Shown: piece after piece, positions 1 through 12,170 of the stretch
Numbering within the stretch: position 1 is the first letter of the stretch
Layout: every line of letters starts with the position of its first letter
DNA from: Zea mays
Taxonomy: Eukaryota > Streptophyta > Magnoliopsida > Poales > Poaceae
Length of the DNA stretch: 64,000 bases
Reading direction: 5' to 3'
NCBI RefSeq assembly: GCF_902167145.1
Contig: NC_050099.1
Location: 237,968,588-238,032,587 of the forward strand
Notes under the pieces: model-generated
What the model saw: the letters and a program-made list of their open reading frames with translations, nothing else
Database searches by the model: none
What the model was told of the DNA's origin: nothing
Position numbers and translations under genes: made by a program

Positions 1-2280
1 TAAATTTGGCATACAAACAAATCATTGTCAAGAGTTTTTGTGAACAAAGTAGGATCGGCCTTGCCGACTTTGAAGTCATTAGCAATAAGGAAATCTCTAA
101 GACATTCATACCATGCTCTTGGGGCTTGCTTGAGCCCATAAAGCGCCTTAGAGAGCTTATAGACATGGTTAGGATACTCACTGTCTTCAAAGCCGGGAGG
201 TTGCTCAACATAGACCTCTTCCTTGATTGGTCCATTGAGGAAGGCACTTTTCACGTCCATTTGATAAAGCTTAAAGCCATGGTAAGTAGCATAGGCTAAT
301 AATATGCGAATTGACTCAAGCCTAGCTACGGGTGCATAGGTTTCACCGAAATCCAAACCCTCGACTTGGGAGTATCCTTTGGCCACAAGTCGAGCTTTGT
401 TCCTTGTCACCACACCATGCTCATCTTGCTTGTTGCGGAAGACCCATTTGGTTCCTACAACATTTTGGTTAGGACGTGGAACTAAATGTCATACCTCATT
501 CCTAGTGAAGTTGTTGAGTTCCTCTTGCATTGCCACCACCCAATCTGAATCTTGTAGTGCTTCCTCTACCCTGTGTGGCTCAATAGAGGAAACAAACGAG
601 TAATGTTCACAAAAATGTGCAACACGATATCTAGTAGTTACCCCCTTATGAATGTCGCCGAGGATGGTGTCGATGGGGTGATCTCGTTGGATTGCTTGGT
701 GGACTCTTGGGTGTGGCGGCCTTTGTTCCTGCTCATCCTCCTTTTCTTGATCATTTGCATCTCCCCCTTGATCATTGCCACTATCTTGAGGTGACTCATT
801 TGATTGATCTTCTTCTTCATCAACTTGAGCCTCATCTTCATTTTGAGTTGGTGGAGATGCTTGCATGGAGGAGGATGGTTGATCTTGTGCATTTGGAGGC
901 TCTTCGGATTCCATAGGACATACATCCCCAATGGACATGTTCCTTAGCGCGATGCACGGAGCCTCTTCAATACCTATCTCATCAAGATCAACTTGCTCTA
1001 CTTGAGAGCCGTTAGTCTCATCAAACACAACGTCACATGAGACTTCAACTAGTCCAGTGGACTTGTTAAAGACCCTATATGCCCTTGTGTTTGAGTCATA
1101 TCCAAGTAAAAAGCCTTCTACAGTTTTTGGAGCAAATTTAAATTTTCTACCTCTTTTAACAAGAATGAAGCATTTGCTACCAAAGACTCTAAAATATGAA
1201 ATGTTGGGCTTTTTACCGGTTAGGAGTTCATATGATGTCTTCTTGAGGATTCGGTGAAGATATAACCGGTTGATGGCGTAGCAAGCGGTGTTGACCGCCT
1301 CGGCCCAAAACCGATCCGAAGTCTTGTACTCATCAAGCATGGTTCTAGCCATGTCCAATAGAGTTCGATTCTTCCTCTCCACTACACCATTTTGTTGAGG
1401 GGTGTAGGGAGAAGAGAACTCATGCTTGATGCCCTCCTCCTCAAGAAAACCTTCGATTTGAGAGTTCTTGAACTCCGTCCCGTTGTCGCTTCTAATTTTC
1501 TTGATCCTTAAGCCGAACTCATTTTGAGCTCGTCTCAAGAATCCTTTTAAGGTCTCTTGGGTTTGAGATTTTTCCTGCAAAAAGAATACCCAAGTGAAGC
1601 GAGAATAATCATCCACTATTACAAGACAATACTTACTCCCGCCGATGCTTATGTAAGCAATCGGGCCGAATAGATCCATGTGGAGTATATCGGTCGTCAT
1701 GATGTTCTTGTGTGGATGATGAGCACCAACTTGCTTTCCTGCTTGACATGCGCTACAAACTCTGTCTTTCTCAAAATGAACATTGGTTAGTCCTAAAATG
1801 TGCTCTCCCTTTAGAAGCTTATGAAGATTCTTCATCCCAAGATGGGCTAGTCGGCGGTGCCAGAGCCAACCCATGTTAGTCTTAGCAATTAAGCATGTGT
1901 CGAGTTCAGCTATATTAAAATCTACTAAGTATAGCTGACCCTCTAACACACCCTTAAATGCTATTGAATCATCACTTCTTCTAAAGACAGTGACACCTAC
2001 ATCAGTAAATAGACAGTTGTAGCCCATTTGACATAATTGAGAAACAGAAAGCAAATTGTAATCTAATGAATCTACAAGAAAAACATTTGAAATAGAATGG
2101 TCAGGAGATATAGCTATTTTACCAAGACCTTTGACCAAACCTTGATTTCCATCCCCGAATGTGATAGCTCGTTGGGGATCTTTGTTTTTCTCATATGAGG
2201 AGAACATCTTTTTCTCCCCTGTCATGTGGTTTGTGCACCCACTGTCGAGTATCCAACTTGAGCCCCCGGATGCATAAACC
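1..2280 (-). pseudogene. Sirevirus A pol (protease-integrase-reverse transcriptase, partial)
   Basis: Encodes the copia-order polyprotein: protease with the [11 protein letters not shown] active site at the start, a GAG_pre-integrase zinc region (HRRLAH...CSACQAGKQ), the integrase core ([25 protein letters not shown]), then the start of reverse transcriptase ([13 protein letters not shown] follows the stop). A Trp codon just before the RT block, kept as TGG in F, is TGA here (complement of 489-491), so the frame stops and resumes in the same frame to base 1. Near 1682-1695 five residues (RPLEL in F) are missing without loss of frame. RNase H lies outside the window. Pol starts about 16 bases after the gag stop, in the +1 frame. 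Confidence 0.88.
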
Positions 2281-2292
2281 TGCAAAACAATT

Positions 2293-4872
2293 TTAGTTCT
2301 TGACTTTAGGTACCCAAATGGTTTTGGGTCCTTTGGCATTAGATACAAGAACTTTGGGTACCCAAACACAAGTCTTTGACCCCTTGTGCTTGCCCCCAAC
2401 ATATTTGGCAACTACCTTGCCGGATTTGTTAGTTAAAACATAAGATGCATCAAAGGTTTTAAATGAAATGTCATGATCATTTGATGCACTAGGAGTTTTC
2501 TTCTTAGGCAACTTAGCACGGGTTGGTTGCCTAGAGCTAGATGTCTCACTCTTATACATAAAAGCATGGTTAGAGCCAGAGTGAGACTTCCTAGAATGAA
2601 TTTTCCTAATTTTGTCCTCGGGATAACCGACAGGGTATAAAATGTAACCCTCGTTATCCTGAGGCATGGGAGCCTTGCCCTTAACAAAGTTGGACAATCT
2701 TTTAGGAGGGGCATTAATTTTGACATTGTCTCCCCTTTGGAAGCCAATGCCATCCTTGATGCCAGGGCGTCTCCCATTATAGAGCATACTTCTAGCAAAT
2801 TTAAACTTCTCATTTTCTAAGTTATGCTCGACAATTTTAGCATCTAACTTAGCTATATGATCATTTTGTTGTTTAATTAAAGCCATGTGATCATGTATAG
2901 CATCAATGTTAATATCTCTACATCTAGTACAAATAGATACATGCTCAACAATAGATGTAGAGGGTTTGCAAGATTTTAATTCAACAACCTTAGCTTGTAA
3001 CATATCATTCTTAGTTCTAAGGTCGGAAATTGTAGCATTGCAAACATCAAAATCTTTAGCCTTAGCAAGCAATTTTTCATTTTCATTCCGAAGGCTAGCA
3101 AGGGATATGTTCAATTCTTCAATCTTAGCAAGCAAATCATCATTATCCTTTTTAAGATTGGGAATTGAAACATTACAAGCATTTGAATCAACCTTAGCTA
3201 ACAAATTTGCATTTTCATTCCTAAGGTTGTCAATAGTTTCATGGCAAGAGCTTAGCTCACTAGAAAGTTTTTCACATTTTTCTACTTCTAGAGCGTAAGC
3301 ATTTTTGACCTTAACATGCTTCTTATTTTCTTTAATAAGGAAGTCCTCTTGGGTGTCCAAGAGTTCATCCTTTTCATGAATGGCACTAATCAATTCATTG
3401 AGTTTCTCTTTTTGTTGCACGTTGAGGTTGGCAAAAAGAGTACGCAAGTTATCTTTCTCATCACTAGCATTATCATCACTAGAGGATTCATATCTAGTGG
3501 AGGATTTAGATTTAACCTTCTTTTTGCCGTCCTTTGCCATGAAGCACTTGTGGCCGACGTTGGGGAAGAGAAGTCCCTTGGTGACGGCGATGTTGGCGGC
3601 GTCCTCGTCGTCGGAGGAGTCGCTAGAGCTTTCGTCGGAGTCCCACTCCCGACAAACATGGGCATCGCCGCCCTTCTTCTTGTAGTACCTCTTCTTCTCC
3701 TTTCTTCTCCCCTTCTTGTCGTCGCCCCTGTCACTATCACTTGATAATGGACATTTAGCTATAAAGTGACCGGGCTTACCACACTTGTAGCAAACCTTCT
3801 TGGAGCGGGACTTGTAGTCTTTTCCTCTCCTTTGTTTGAGGATTTGGCGGAAGCTCTTGATGACGAGCGCCATTTCCTCATTGTCGAGCTTGGAGGCGTC
3901 GATCGGTTGTCGACTTGGTGTAGACTCCTCCTTCTTTTCTTCCGTCGCCTTGAATGCGACGGGTTGAGCTTCGGATGTGGAGGGATCATCAAGCTCGTTG
4001 ATCTTCCTTGAGCCTTCGATCATGCACTCAAAACTTACAAAATTCCCGATTACTTCCTCGGGGGTCATTAGTGTATATCTTGGGTTGCCACGGATTAATT
4101 GAACTTGAGTAGGGTTAAGGAAAATAAGAGATCTTAGAATAACCTTAACCACCTCGTGGTCATCCCACTTTTTGCTCCCGAGGTTGCGCACTTGATTCCC
4201 AAGGTCTTGAGCCGGTTGTACATGTTTTGTGGCTCCTCCCCTTTGCGAAGCCGGAACCGACCAAGCTCCCCCTCGATCGTCTCCCGCTTGGTGATCTTTG
4301 TGAGCTCATCTCCTTCGTGGGCGGTTTTGAGCACATCCCAAACCTCCTTGGCGCTCTTCAACCCTTGTACTTTGTTATACTCCTCTCTACTTAGAGAGGC
4401 GAGGAGTATTGTTGTCGCTTGAGAGTTGAAGTGCTCGATTTGGGCCACCTCATCCTCATCATAATCTTTATCCCCTACGGATGGTACCTGTGCACCAAAC
4501 TCAACAACATCTCATATACTTTTGTGGAGTGAGGTTAGATGAAATCGCATTAAATCACTCCACCTAGCATAATCTTCTCCATCAAAAGTTGGCGGTTTGC
4601 CTAATGGAACGGAAAGTAATGGAGTATGTCTAGATGTACGAGAGTAGTGTAAGGGGATCTTACAAAACTTCTTACGCTCTTGGCGTTTAGAAGTTACGGA
4701 GGGCGCATCGGAGCCGGAGGTCGATGTTGATGAAGTGTCGGTCTCGTAGTAGACCACTTTCCTCATCCTCTTTTGCTTGTCCCCACTCCGATGCGGCTTG
4801 TGGGAAGAAGATTTTTCCTTCTTCTCCTTTTGGTGAGAAGAAGATTTCTTCTCCTTCCCTTTGTTGGAGGAG
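2293..4872 (-). pseudogene. Sirevirus A gag, main part
   Basis: Gag of the Sirevirus type: UBN2-like capsid region (LGKPPTFDGEDYARWSDLM), then a CCHC zinc knuckle (CYKCGKPGHFIAKC), an acidic Ser/Asp-rich stretch, a long coiled coil with four imperfect 21-24-residue repeats centred on LRNENxxLLAK, and a basic C-terminus ending WVPKVKN. Lesions by comparison with G: TGG to TGA at the complement of 4512-4514, and a frameshift near 4195 in the segment LKTLVNQVRNLGSKKW. The N-terminal codons lie at 13441-13558, on the far side of element B. Cannot make full-length Gag. Confidence 0.88.
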
Positions 4873-6127
4873 TGAGAGCACCTAGAGGGGGGGGGGTGAA
4901 TAGGTGATCCTGTGAAACTTAAACTTATAGTCACAAAAACTTGTTAAGTGTTAGCACAATAATCGCCAAGTGGCTAGAGAGGAGTCTCAACAAAACACAA
5001 TACCACAAGAGATCAAACACAGAGATGACACAGTGGTTTATCCCGTGGTTCGGCCAAGACCAACGCTTGCCTACTCCACGTTGTGGCGTCCCAACGGACG
5101 AGGGTTGCAATCAACCCCTCTCAAGCGGTCCAAAGACCAACTTGAATACCACGGTGTTTTGCTTTGCCTTTCAATATCCCGTTTGCGAGGAATCTCCACA
5201 ACTTGGAGCCTCTCGCCCTTACACTTGAGATTCACAAAGAAATACGGAGTAAAGGAGGAACTAGCAACGCACACAAGACTCAAAATCAGAGCAACAGCAC
5301 GCACACAAGTCGCAACAAGAGCTTGCAATACAACTCAATGAGTTCACAACTCAACAAGAGCTCTAGATGCTATCACAATGAACCAAATGCGCGGAATCGA
5401 TGTCTTGGTGCTTGGGAATGTTGTAGGAATGCTTGGTGTACTCCTCCATGCGCCTAGGGGTCCCTTTTATAGCCCCAAGGCAGCTAGGAGCCGTTGAGAG
5501 CACATCTGGAAGGCCATTCTTGCCTTCTGTCGTCGGGTGCACCGGACAGTCCGGTGCACACCGGACACTGTCCGGTGCCCGATTCCTTTCCATAACTGGC
5601 GCAGCCGACCATTGCAGATCTGGGAGCCGGTTGCGCACCGGACATGTCCGGTGCACACCGGACAGTCCGGTGCCCCCTTCCGACTGTTGGCTCGGCCACG
5701 TGTCCCGTGCAGATCGCGCGGCCGACCGTTGGCTCACCGGACAGTCCGGTGCACACCGGACAGTCCGGTGAATTATAGCCGTACGCCGTCGGCGAATTCC
5801 CGAGAGCGGCCTCTTCACGCCGAGTCAGTCTGGCGCACCGGACACTGTCCGGTGCACCACCGGACAGTCCGGTGCTCCAGACCGAGCTGAGACTTGGTTG
5901 TACACAGCCAAGCTTTTTGCACCTCTTTTGTTTCCTTCTTCCTTCTGTTTCTAACACTTAGACAAGTATATTAGTACTCAAAACCAATGTACTAAGGCTT
6001 AGAAACATACCTTTACTCATGATTTGCACTTTGTTCATCCATGGGCATAAATTCACATTTAAGCACTTGTGTTGGCACTTAATCACCAAAATACTTAGAA
6101 ATGGCCCAAGGGCACATTTCCCTTTCA
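4873..6127 (-). repeat. Sirevirus B 3' LTR with palindrome array
   Basis: 1255-bp LTR, the partner of 12171-13440. Its centre carries four blocks of paired palindromes of the CACCGGACAGTCCGGTG type, at about 5540-5577, 5636-5672, 5735-5770 and 5836-5874. Some members have a 2-base insert (GGACACTGTCC or GGACATGTCC). Conserved LTR palindromes of this kind are a published Sirevirus hallmark. Short open frames inside the array are artefacts of the palindromes. Confidence 0.93.
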
Positions 6128-6903
6128 ATCTCCCCCTTTTTGGTGATTTATGCCAACACAACATAAAGCAACTAGAACAAGTGCAAAATCACTTCAAATA
6201 AAATAAATTCGATTTTGGCATATATGGATCATCCTTTGCCACCACTTGGTTTGTTTTTGCAAATCAAACTCAAATCTCTATCTCTAAGTCAAACACACAT
6301 GTTGAAGCATGAAGAGAGTCATTTCAAAAGAGATTGATCAGAGATTTCAAAAACTCCCCCTATTTTCCCATAATCAACACTTCTCCCCACAAGAAGCCAA
6401 CTTTTGACAAAAGAGACAATGAAAGAGTTCTGAACAACCAAAAGCTCTATTCTACTATTTTCAAAATCTCTCAAGTGGTAGCTGATCCATTTATTGCTTT
6501 GGCCTTTATTTTCTCCCCCTTTGGCATCAAGCACCAAAACGGGATCAATCTTGGCCCTTTAACCCCATTGCCTCACCAAAATCTTCAATTAAGAGCAAAT
6601 GGCAATAAGAGTTCATGAGATGGACTTGGAATAAGTTACCCTCTCATCGGAGTGCAGTGGAAGTCTTTCATGGTCCAAGTCCACCTTTTCCCTTTCAATT
6701 CTCTTTCGAGACTAAAACAAGCAAACTCAACCACATGGTTAGTCTCAAAGGGTCAAGTTGTAACACATCTCCCCCTAAACATGTGCATCACTTTGCAACG
6801 GACTTGTGAGGTCCAGGGAGTGTTTGTACAACTTGAGCACCACTATAAGCAACAAAATACAGAATGAACATGATCAAAGGCATAAACACATGTATGCTAC
6901 AAT
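6128..6903 (-). other. Sirevirus B polypurine tract and 3' untranslated region
   Basis: On the minus strand the tract CCAAAAAGGGGGAGAT (complement of 6128-6143) abuts the 3' LTR and is the expected plus-strand primer. Further AGGGGGAG-type tracts occur at about 6354, 6512 and 6770, between the pol stop and the LTR. No coding region seen. Confidence 0.85.
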
Positions 6904-9724
6904 TCAATCCAAGTTCCGCGAATCTAAGACATTTAGCTCACTACGCAGCCTGCAAAAGGTCTTCTCATCTAGAGGCTTGGTAAAGATATCGGCTAGCTGG
7001 TTCTCGGTGCTAACATGAAACACTTCGATATCCCCCTTTTGCTGGTGGTCTCTCAAAAAATGATGTCGGATGTCTATGTGCTTTGTGCGGCTGTGCTCAA
7101 CAGGATTTTCCGCCATGCGGATAGCACTCTCATTGTCACATAGGAGTGGGACTTTGCTCAGATTGTAGCCAAAGTCCCTGAGGGTTTGCCTCATCCAAAG
7201 TAGTTGCGCGCAACACTGTCCTGCTGCAACATACTCGGCCTCAGCGGTGGATAGGGCAACGGAGGTTTGTTTCTTAGAGTTCCACGACACCAGGGACCTT
7301 CCTAAGAATTGGCACGTCCCCGATGTACTCTTCCTATTGACCTTACATCCAGCATAGTCGGAATCTGAATATCCAATTAAGTCAAAGGTAGACCCCTTTG
7401 GATACCAGAGCCCGAAACAAGGCGTAGCAACTAAATATCTAAGGATTCGCTTCACCGCCACTAGGTGACACTCCTTAGGATCGGATTGAAATCTAGCACA
7501 CATGCATACGCTAAGCATAATATCCGGTCTACTAGCATATAAGTAAAGTAATGACCCTATCATTGACCGGTATGCTTTTTGATCAACGGACTTACCTCCT
7601 TTGTTGAGGTCGGTGTGTCCGTCGGTTCCCATCGGAGTCTTTGCGGGCTTGGCGTCCTTCATCCCAAACCGCTTCAGCAGATCTTGCGTGTACTTCGTTT
7701 GAGAGATGAAGGTGCCGTCCTTGAGTTGCTTCACTTGGAACCCAAGGAAGTAGTTCAACTCTCCCATCATTGACATCTCGAATTTCTGCGTCATCACCCT
7801 GCTAAACTCTTCACAAGACTTTTTATTAGTGGAACCAAATATTATGTCATCGACATAAATTTGGCACACAAACAAATCACCATCACATGTCTTAGTGAAA
7901 AGAGTTGGGTCGGCTTTCCCAACCTTGAAAGCATTAGTAATTAAGAAATCTCTAAGGCATTCATACCATGCTCTTGGGGCTTGCTTAAGTCCATAGAGCG
8001 CCTTAGAGAGCTTACACACGTGGTCGGGGTACTGTTCATCCTCGAAGCCAGGGGGTTGCTCCACGTACACCTCCTCCTTGATTGGCCCGTTGAGGAAAGC
8101 GCTCTTCACATCCATTTGGTACAACCTGAACGAATGGTGGGCGGCATATGCTAGCAAGATACGAATTGATTCTAGCCTAGCCACAGGAGCAAAAGTCTCC
8201 TCAAAGTCCAAACCTGCGACTTGGGCATAACCTTTTGCCACAAGTCGAGCCTTGTTCCTTGTCACCACCCCGTGCTCGTCTTGTTTGTTGCGGAACACCC
8301 ACTTGGTTCCTACAACATTTTGCTTAGGACGAGGCACCAGCGTCCAGACTTCATTCCTCTTGAAATTGTTGAGCTCCTCTTGCATGGCCAACACCCAGTC
8401 CGGATCTAGCAAGGCCTCTTCTACCCTGAAAGGCTCAATAGAAGAGACAAAGGAGTAATGTTCACAAAAATTAACTAATCGAGACTGAGTAGTTACTCCC
8501 TTGCTAATGTCACCCAGAATTTGGTCGACGGGATGATCCCTTTGAATCATCGCTCGAACTTGGGTTGGAGGTGCCGGTTGCGCTTCTTCCTCCATCACAT
8601 GATCATCTTGTGCTCCCCCTTGATCACATGCCTCCTGTTGATGAACCTGTTCATCGTCTTGAGTTGGGGGATGCACCGTTGGTGAGGAAGAAGGTTGATC
8701 TTGCTCGTCCTGTTCCTGTGGCCGAACTTCTCCAATCGCCATGGTTCGTATAGCGGCCGTCGGAACATCTTCTTCATCTACATCATCACAATCAACAACT
8801 TGCTCTCTTGGAGAGCCATTAGTCTCATCAAATACAACGTCGCTAGAGACTTCAACCAAACCCGATGATTCGTTGAAGACCCTATACGCCTTTGTATTTG
8901 AATCATAACCTAACAAAAACCCTTCTACAGCTTTGGGAGCAAACTTAGAATTTCTACCCTTCTTCACTAGAATGTAGCACCTGCTCCCAAATACACGAAA
9001 GTACGATACATTAGGTTTGTTACCGGTTAGAAGCTCATATGAAGTCTTCTTGAGGAGGCGATGAAGGTAGACCCTGTTGATGGCGTGGCAAGCCGTGTTC
9101 ACGGCTTCTGACCAAAACCGCTCGGGGGTCTTGAATTCTCCAAGCATCGTCCTTGCCATATCGATTAGCGTCCTGTTCTTCCTCTCTACCACACCATTTT
9201 GCTGTGGTGTGTAGGGAGCGGAGAACTCGTGCTTGATCCCTTCCTCCTCAAGGAACTCCTCCACTTGAAGGTTCTTGAACTCGGATCCGTTGTCGCTTCT
9301 TATCTTCTTCACCTTGAGCTCAAACTCATTTTGAGCTCTCCTGAAGAAGCGCTTGAGGGTCCCTTGGGTTTCAGACTTATCCTGCAAAAAGAACACCCAA
9401 GTGAAGCGGGAAAAGTCATCAACAATAACTAGACCATACTTACTTCCTCCTATGCTTAGATAGGCGACGGGTCCGAAGAGGTCCATATGTAGCAGCTCCA
9501 GGGGTCTTGAGGTGGTCATCACATTCTTGGTGTGATGTGCTCCTCCCACTTGTTTACCTGCTTGATAAGCTGCACAAGGTCTTGCCTTGATTCCCATCAC
9601 CGAATATAATTGAATCTTGGGAATCCTTATTCTTGACGTAGGAGGTGAACATCTTCTTCTCCCCCGTCATATGGTTTGTGCATCCGCTGTCGATAATCCA
9701 GCTTGAACCTCCGGATGCATAAAC
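6904..9724 (-). pseudogene. Sirevirus B pol with internal frame-breaking deletion
   Basis: An open frame of 898 codons (6904-9600) carries the integrase core ([36 protein letters not shown]), reverse transcriptase ([19 protein letters not shown]) and RNase H ([28 protein letters not shown]) up to the normal C-terminus. Upstream (9601-9724) the protease start with [16 protein letters not shown] is present, but it runs from FGDGNQG straight into the CQAGKQVG region. About 130 residues present in F, including the rest of the protease and most of the GAG_pre-integrase zinc domain, are missing, and the join is out of frame. The RT/RNase H half is otherwise undamaged. Confidence 0.9.
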
Positions 9725-9737
9725 CTGCAAGGCAAAT

Positions 9738-12119
9738 TTAGGCTTGGGACTTAGGTACCCAACTCTTGTTGGGTCCTACAAGGTTAGTCACAATTGTCTT
9801 AGGGACCCAAATGCAAGTTTTATCTCCCTTGCATTTTGCCCCTAATTTCCTAGCAATCACCTTTCTATCCTTTCTACAAATTGCAAAGGAGGCACTCAAG
9901 GCATGATATATTGTAGAAGGTTCATTAACTTTCCTAGGAACATTAATAACATTTCTCCTAGGCATATTGTGAACAACATTTCTCCTACCAACATTTCTAT
10001 CATGCACATAGAAAGAACTAGAAGCAAACATGTCATGAGAATCAAAATCATCATAAGCATTATAACTCCTATAAGTATTTCTAGTTTGTCTCCTATCATT
10101 GTACATAAAAGCATGATTCTTTTTAGTACTACTTGCCATAGGGGCCTTCCCTTTCTCCTTGGCGGAGATGAGAGCCTTATGGCTTGTTAAGTTCTTGGCT
10201 TCCCTCTTGAAGCCAAGTCCATCCTTAATTGAGGGGTGTCTACCAACCGTGTAAGCATCCCTAGCAAATTTTAGTTTCTCAAAATCACTTTTGCTAGTCT
10301 CAAGTTTGGCATTAAGACTAGCTACCTCTTCATTTAATTTAGAAATGCAAGCTAGGTGTTCACTATAAGCATCAATGTTAATATCTTTACACCTAGTGCA
10401 CGTTACAACATTTTCTACACAAGAGGTAGATTTACTATCAATCTCTAACTTAGCATTCAAATCATCATTAATGCTCCTTAATTTAGAAATTGTCTCATGG
10501 CAGGAAGATAATTCACAAGAAAGCATTTCATTTCTTTTAACTTCTAGAGCATGAGATCTTTGTGCTTCTACAAATTTATCATGTTCTTCATACAACAAAT
10601 CCTCTTGCTTTTCTAAAAGCATATTCTTATCATTCAAGGCATCAATTAATTCATTAATTTTGTCTACCTTGGTTCTATCTAGGCCCTTAAACAAACATGA
10701 GTAATCTACTTCATCCTCATCGCTAGATTCGTCCTCACTTGAAGAAGCATAGGTAGAGTTTCGAGTACATACCTTCTTCTCCCTTGCCATAAGGCATGTG
10801 TGACGCTCGTTGGGGAAGAGGGTTGATTTGTTGAAGGCGGTGGCGGCGAGTCCTTCATTGTTGGAGTCGGAAGAGGAGCAGTCCGAGTCCCACTCCTTGC
10901 CTAGATGCGCCTCGCCCTTTGCCTTCTTATAGTTCTTCTTCTTCTCCCTCTTGTTCCCTTGATCCTGATCACTATCATTGTCGGGACAGTTAGCAATGAA
11001 ATGACCAAGCTTACCACATTTGAAGCATGAGCGCTTCCCCTTTGTCTTGGTCTTGCTTGGTTGCCCCTTGCGGCCTTTTAGTGCCGTCTTGAATCTCTTG
11101 ATGATGAGAGCCATCTCTTCATCATTAAGTCCGGCCGCCTCAATTTGTGCCACCTTGCTAGGTAGCGTTTCCTTGCTTCTTGTTGCCTTGAGAGCAAGAG
11201 GTTGAGGCTCATTGATTGGACCGTTTAGAGCGTCGTCGACGTATCTCGCCTCCTTGATCATCATCCGCCCGCTTACAAATTTTCCGAGTACCTCCTCGGG
11301 CGTCATCGTCATGTACCTGGGATTCTCACGAACATTGTTTACGAGATGAGGATCAAGAACGGTAAAGGACTTTAGCATTAGGCGGACGACGTCGTGGTCC
11401 GTCCATCGCGTGCTTCCATAGCTCCTTATCCTGTTGACAAGAGTCTTGAGCCGGTTGTATGTTTGGGTTGGCTCCTCCCCCCTTATCATAGCAAATCTTC
11501 CAAGTTCGCCCTCCACCAATTCCATCTTGGTGAGCATGGTGACATCGTTGCCCTCGTGAGAGATCTTGAGGGTGTCCCATATCTGCTTGGCATTGTCCAA
11601 GCCACTCACCTTATTGTATTCTTCCCTGCACAAAGATGCTAAGAGAACAATAGTACCTTGTGCATTTCTATGGATTTGTTCATTTATAAGCATAGGGCTA
11701 TCCGAGCTATCAAATTTCATTCCATTCTCTACAATCTCCCATATGCTTGGATGGAGAGAGAATAAGTGACTACGCATTTTGTGACTCCAAAATCTGTAGT
11801 CCTCCCCATCGAAGTGTGGAGGTTTGCCAAGAGGAATGGAAAGCAAATGCGAATTCGAACTATGTGGAATGCGAGAATAATCAAATGAGAAGTTCGAATT
11901 GACCGTCTTCCTGTAGCCGTTATCGTCGTCCTTTTGGGAAGAGGAAGATTCGTCGCTGTCGTAGTAGACGATTTCCTTGATGCGTCTTGTCTTCTTCTTC
12001 TTCCCATCTTTGCGTCTGTGGCCTGAGCCCGAGTCAGTAGGCTTGTCATCCTTCGGCTCGTTGACGAAGGACTCCTTCTCCTTGTCGTTGATCACGATTC
12101 CCTTCCCCTTAGGATCCAT
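9738..12119 (-). CDS. Sirevirus B Gag polyprotein, 793 residues, open
   Basis: Complete gag frame with an ATG (MDPKGKGIVIND) about 50 bases after the primer binding site. It has a basic/acidic Ser-rich N-terminus, a UBN2-like capsid region (LGKPPHFDGEDYRFWS...), a CCHC knuckle CFKCGKLGHFIANC near residue 370, an acidic stretch, a coiled coil and a basic C-terminus ending WVPKSQA. Unlike A, F and G its coiled coil lacks the four LRNENxxLLAK repeats and has only one comparable segment. It would form the particle shell. The stop (TAA) lies 16 bases before the pol frame. Confidence 0.9.
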   Translation of the reverse strand: MDPKGKGIVINDKEKESFVNEPKDDKPTDSGSGHRRKDGKKKKTRRIKEIVYYDSDESSSSQKDDDNGYRKTVNSNFSFDYSRIPHSSNSHLLSIPLGKPPHFDGEDYRFWSHKMRSHLFSLHPSIWEIVENGMKFDSSDSPMLINEQIHRNAQGTIVLLASLCREEYNKVSGLDNAKQIWDTLKISHEGNDVTMLTKMELVEGELGRFAMIRGEEPTQTYNRLKTLVNRIRSYGSTRWTDHDVVRLMLKSFTVLDPHLVNNVRENPRYMTMTPEEVLGKFVSGRMMIKEARYVDDALNGPINEPQPLALKATRSKETLPSKVAQIEAAGLNDEEMALIIKRFKTALKGRKGQPSKTKTKGKRSCFKCGKLGHFIANCPDNDSDQDQGNKREKKKNYKKAKGEAHLGKEWDSDCSSSDSNNEGLAATAFNKSTLFPNERHTCLMAREKKVCTRNSTYASSSEDESSDEDEVDYSCLFKGLDRTKVDKINELIDALNDKNMLLEKQEDLLYEEHDKFVEAQRSHALEVKRNEMLSCELSSCHETISKLRSINDDLNAKLEIDSKSTSCVENVVTCTRCKDINIDAYSEHLACISKLNEEVASLNAKLETSKSDFEKLKFARDAYTVGRHPSIKDGLGFKREAKNLTSHKALISAKEKGKAPMASSTKKNHAFMYNDRRQTRNTYRSYNAYDDFDSHDMFASSSFYVHDRNVGRRNVVHNMPRRNVINVPRKVNEPSTIYHALSASFAICRKDRKVIARKLGAKCKGDKTCIWVPKTIVTNLVGPNKSWVPKSQA

Positions 12120-12155
12120 CTCTTCGGGCGGTTAGTCCCTCTTCTTGAAGAGAAC

Positions 12156-12170
12156 GGCTCTGATACCAAT
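12156..12170 (-). other. Sirevirus B primer binding site
   Basis: The complement reads ATTGGTATCAGAGCC directly after the 5' LTR end, the usual plant retrotransposon match to the 3' end of initiator methionine tRNA. Confidence 0.9.

Noticed and set aside
4970..5341. 123-codon frame repeated at 12267-12638
   Set aside because: Part of the B LTR U5 region in both copies, antisense to the element, without a domain.
5540..5874. Regularly spaced palindromes resembling a CRISPR array
   Set aside because: The units are DNA palindromes inside eukaryotic LTRs, spacers are not unique and no cas genes are present.
5433..5957. Several 110-157-codon frames on both strands in Sirevirus LTRs (also near 12730-13270, 14100-14480, 39778-40281, 46658-47062)
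   Set aside because: They consist of translated CACCGGACAGTCCGGTG palindromes (HRTVRCTPD-type repeats) and flip frame between LTR copies.
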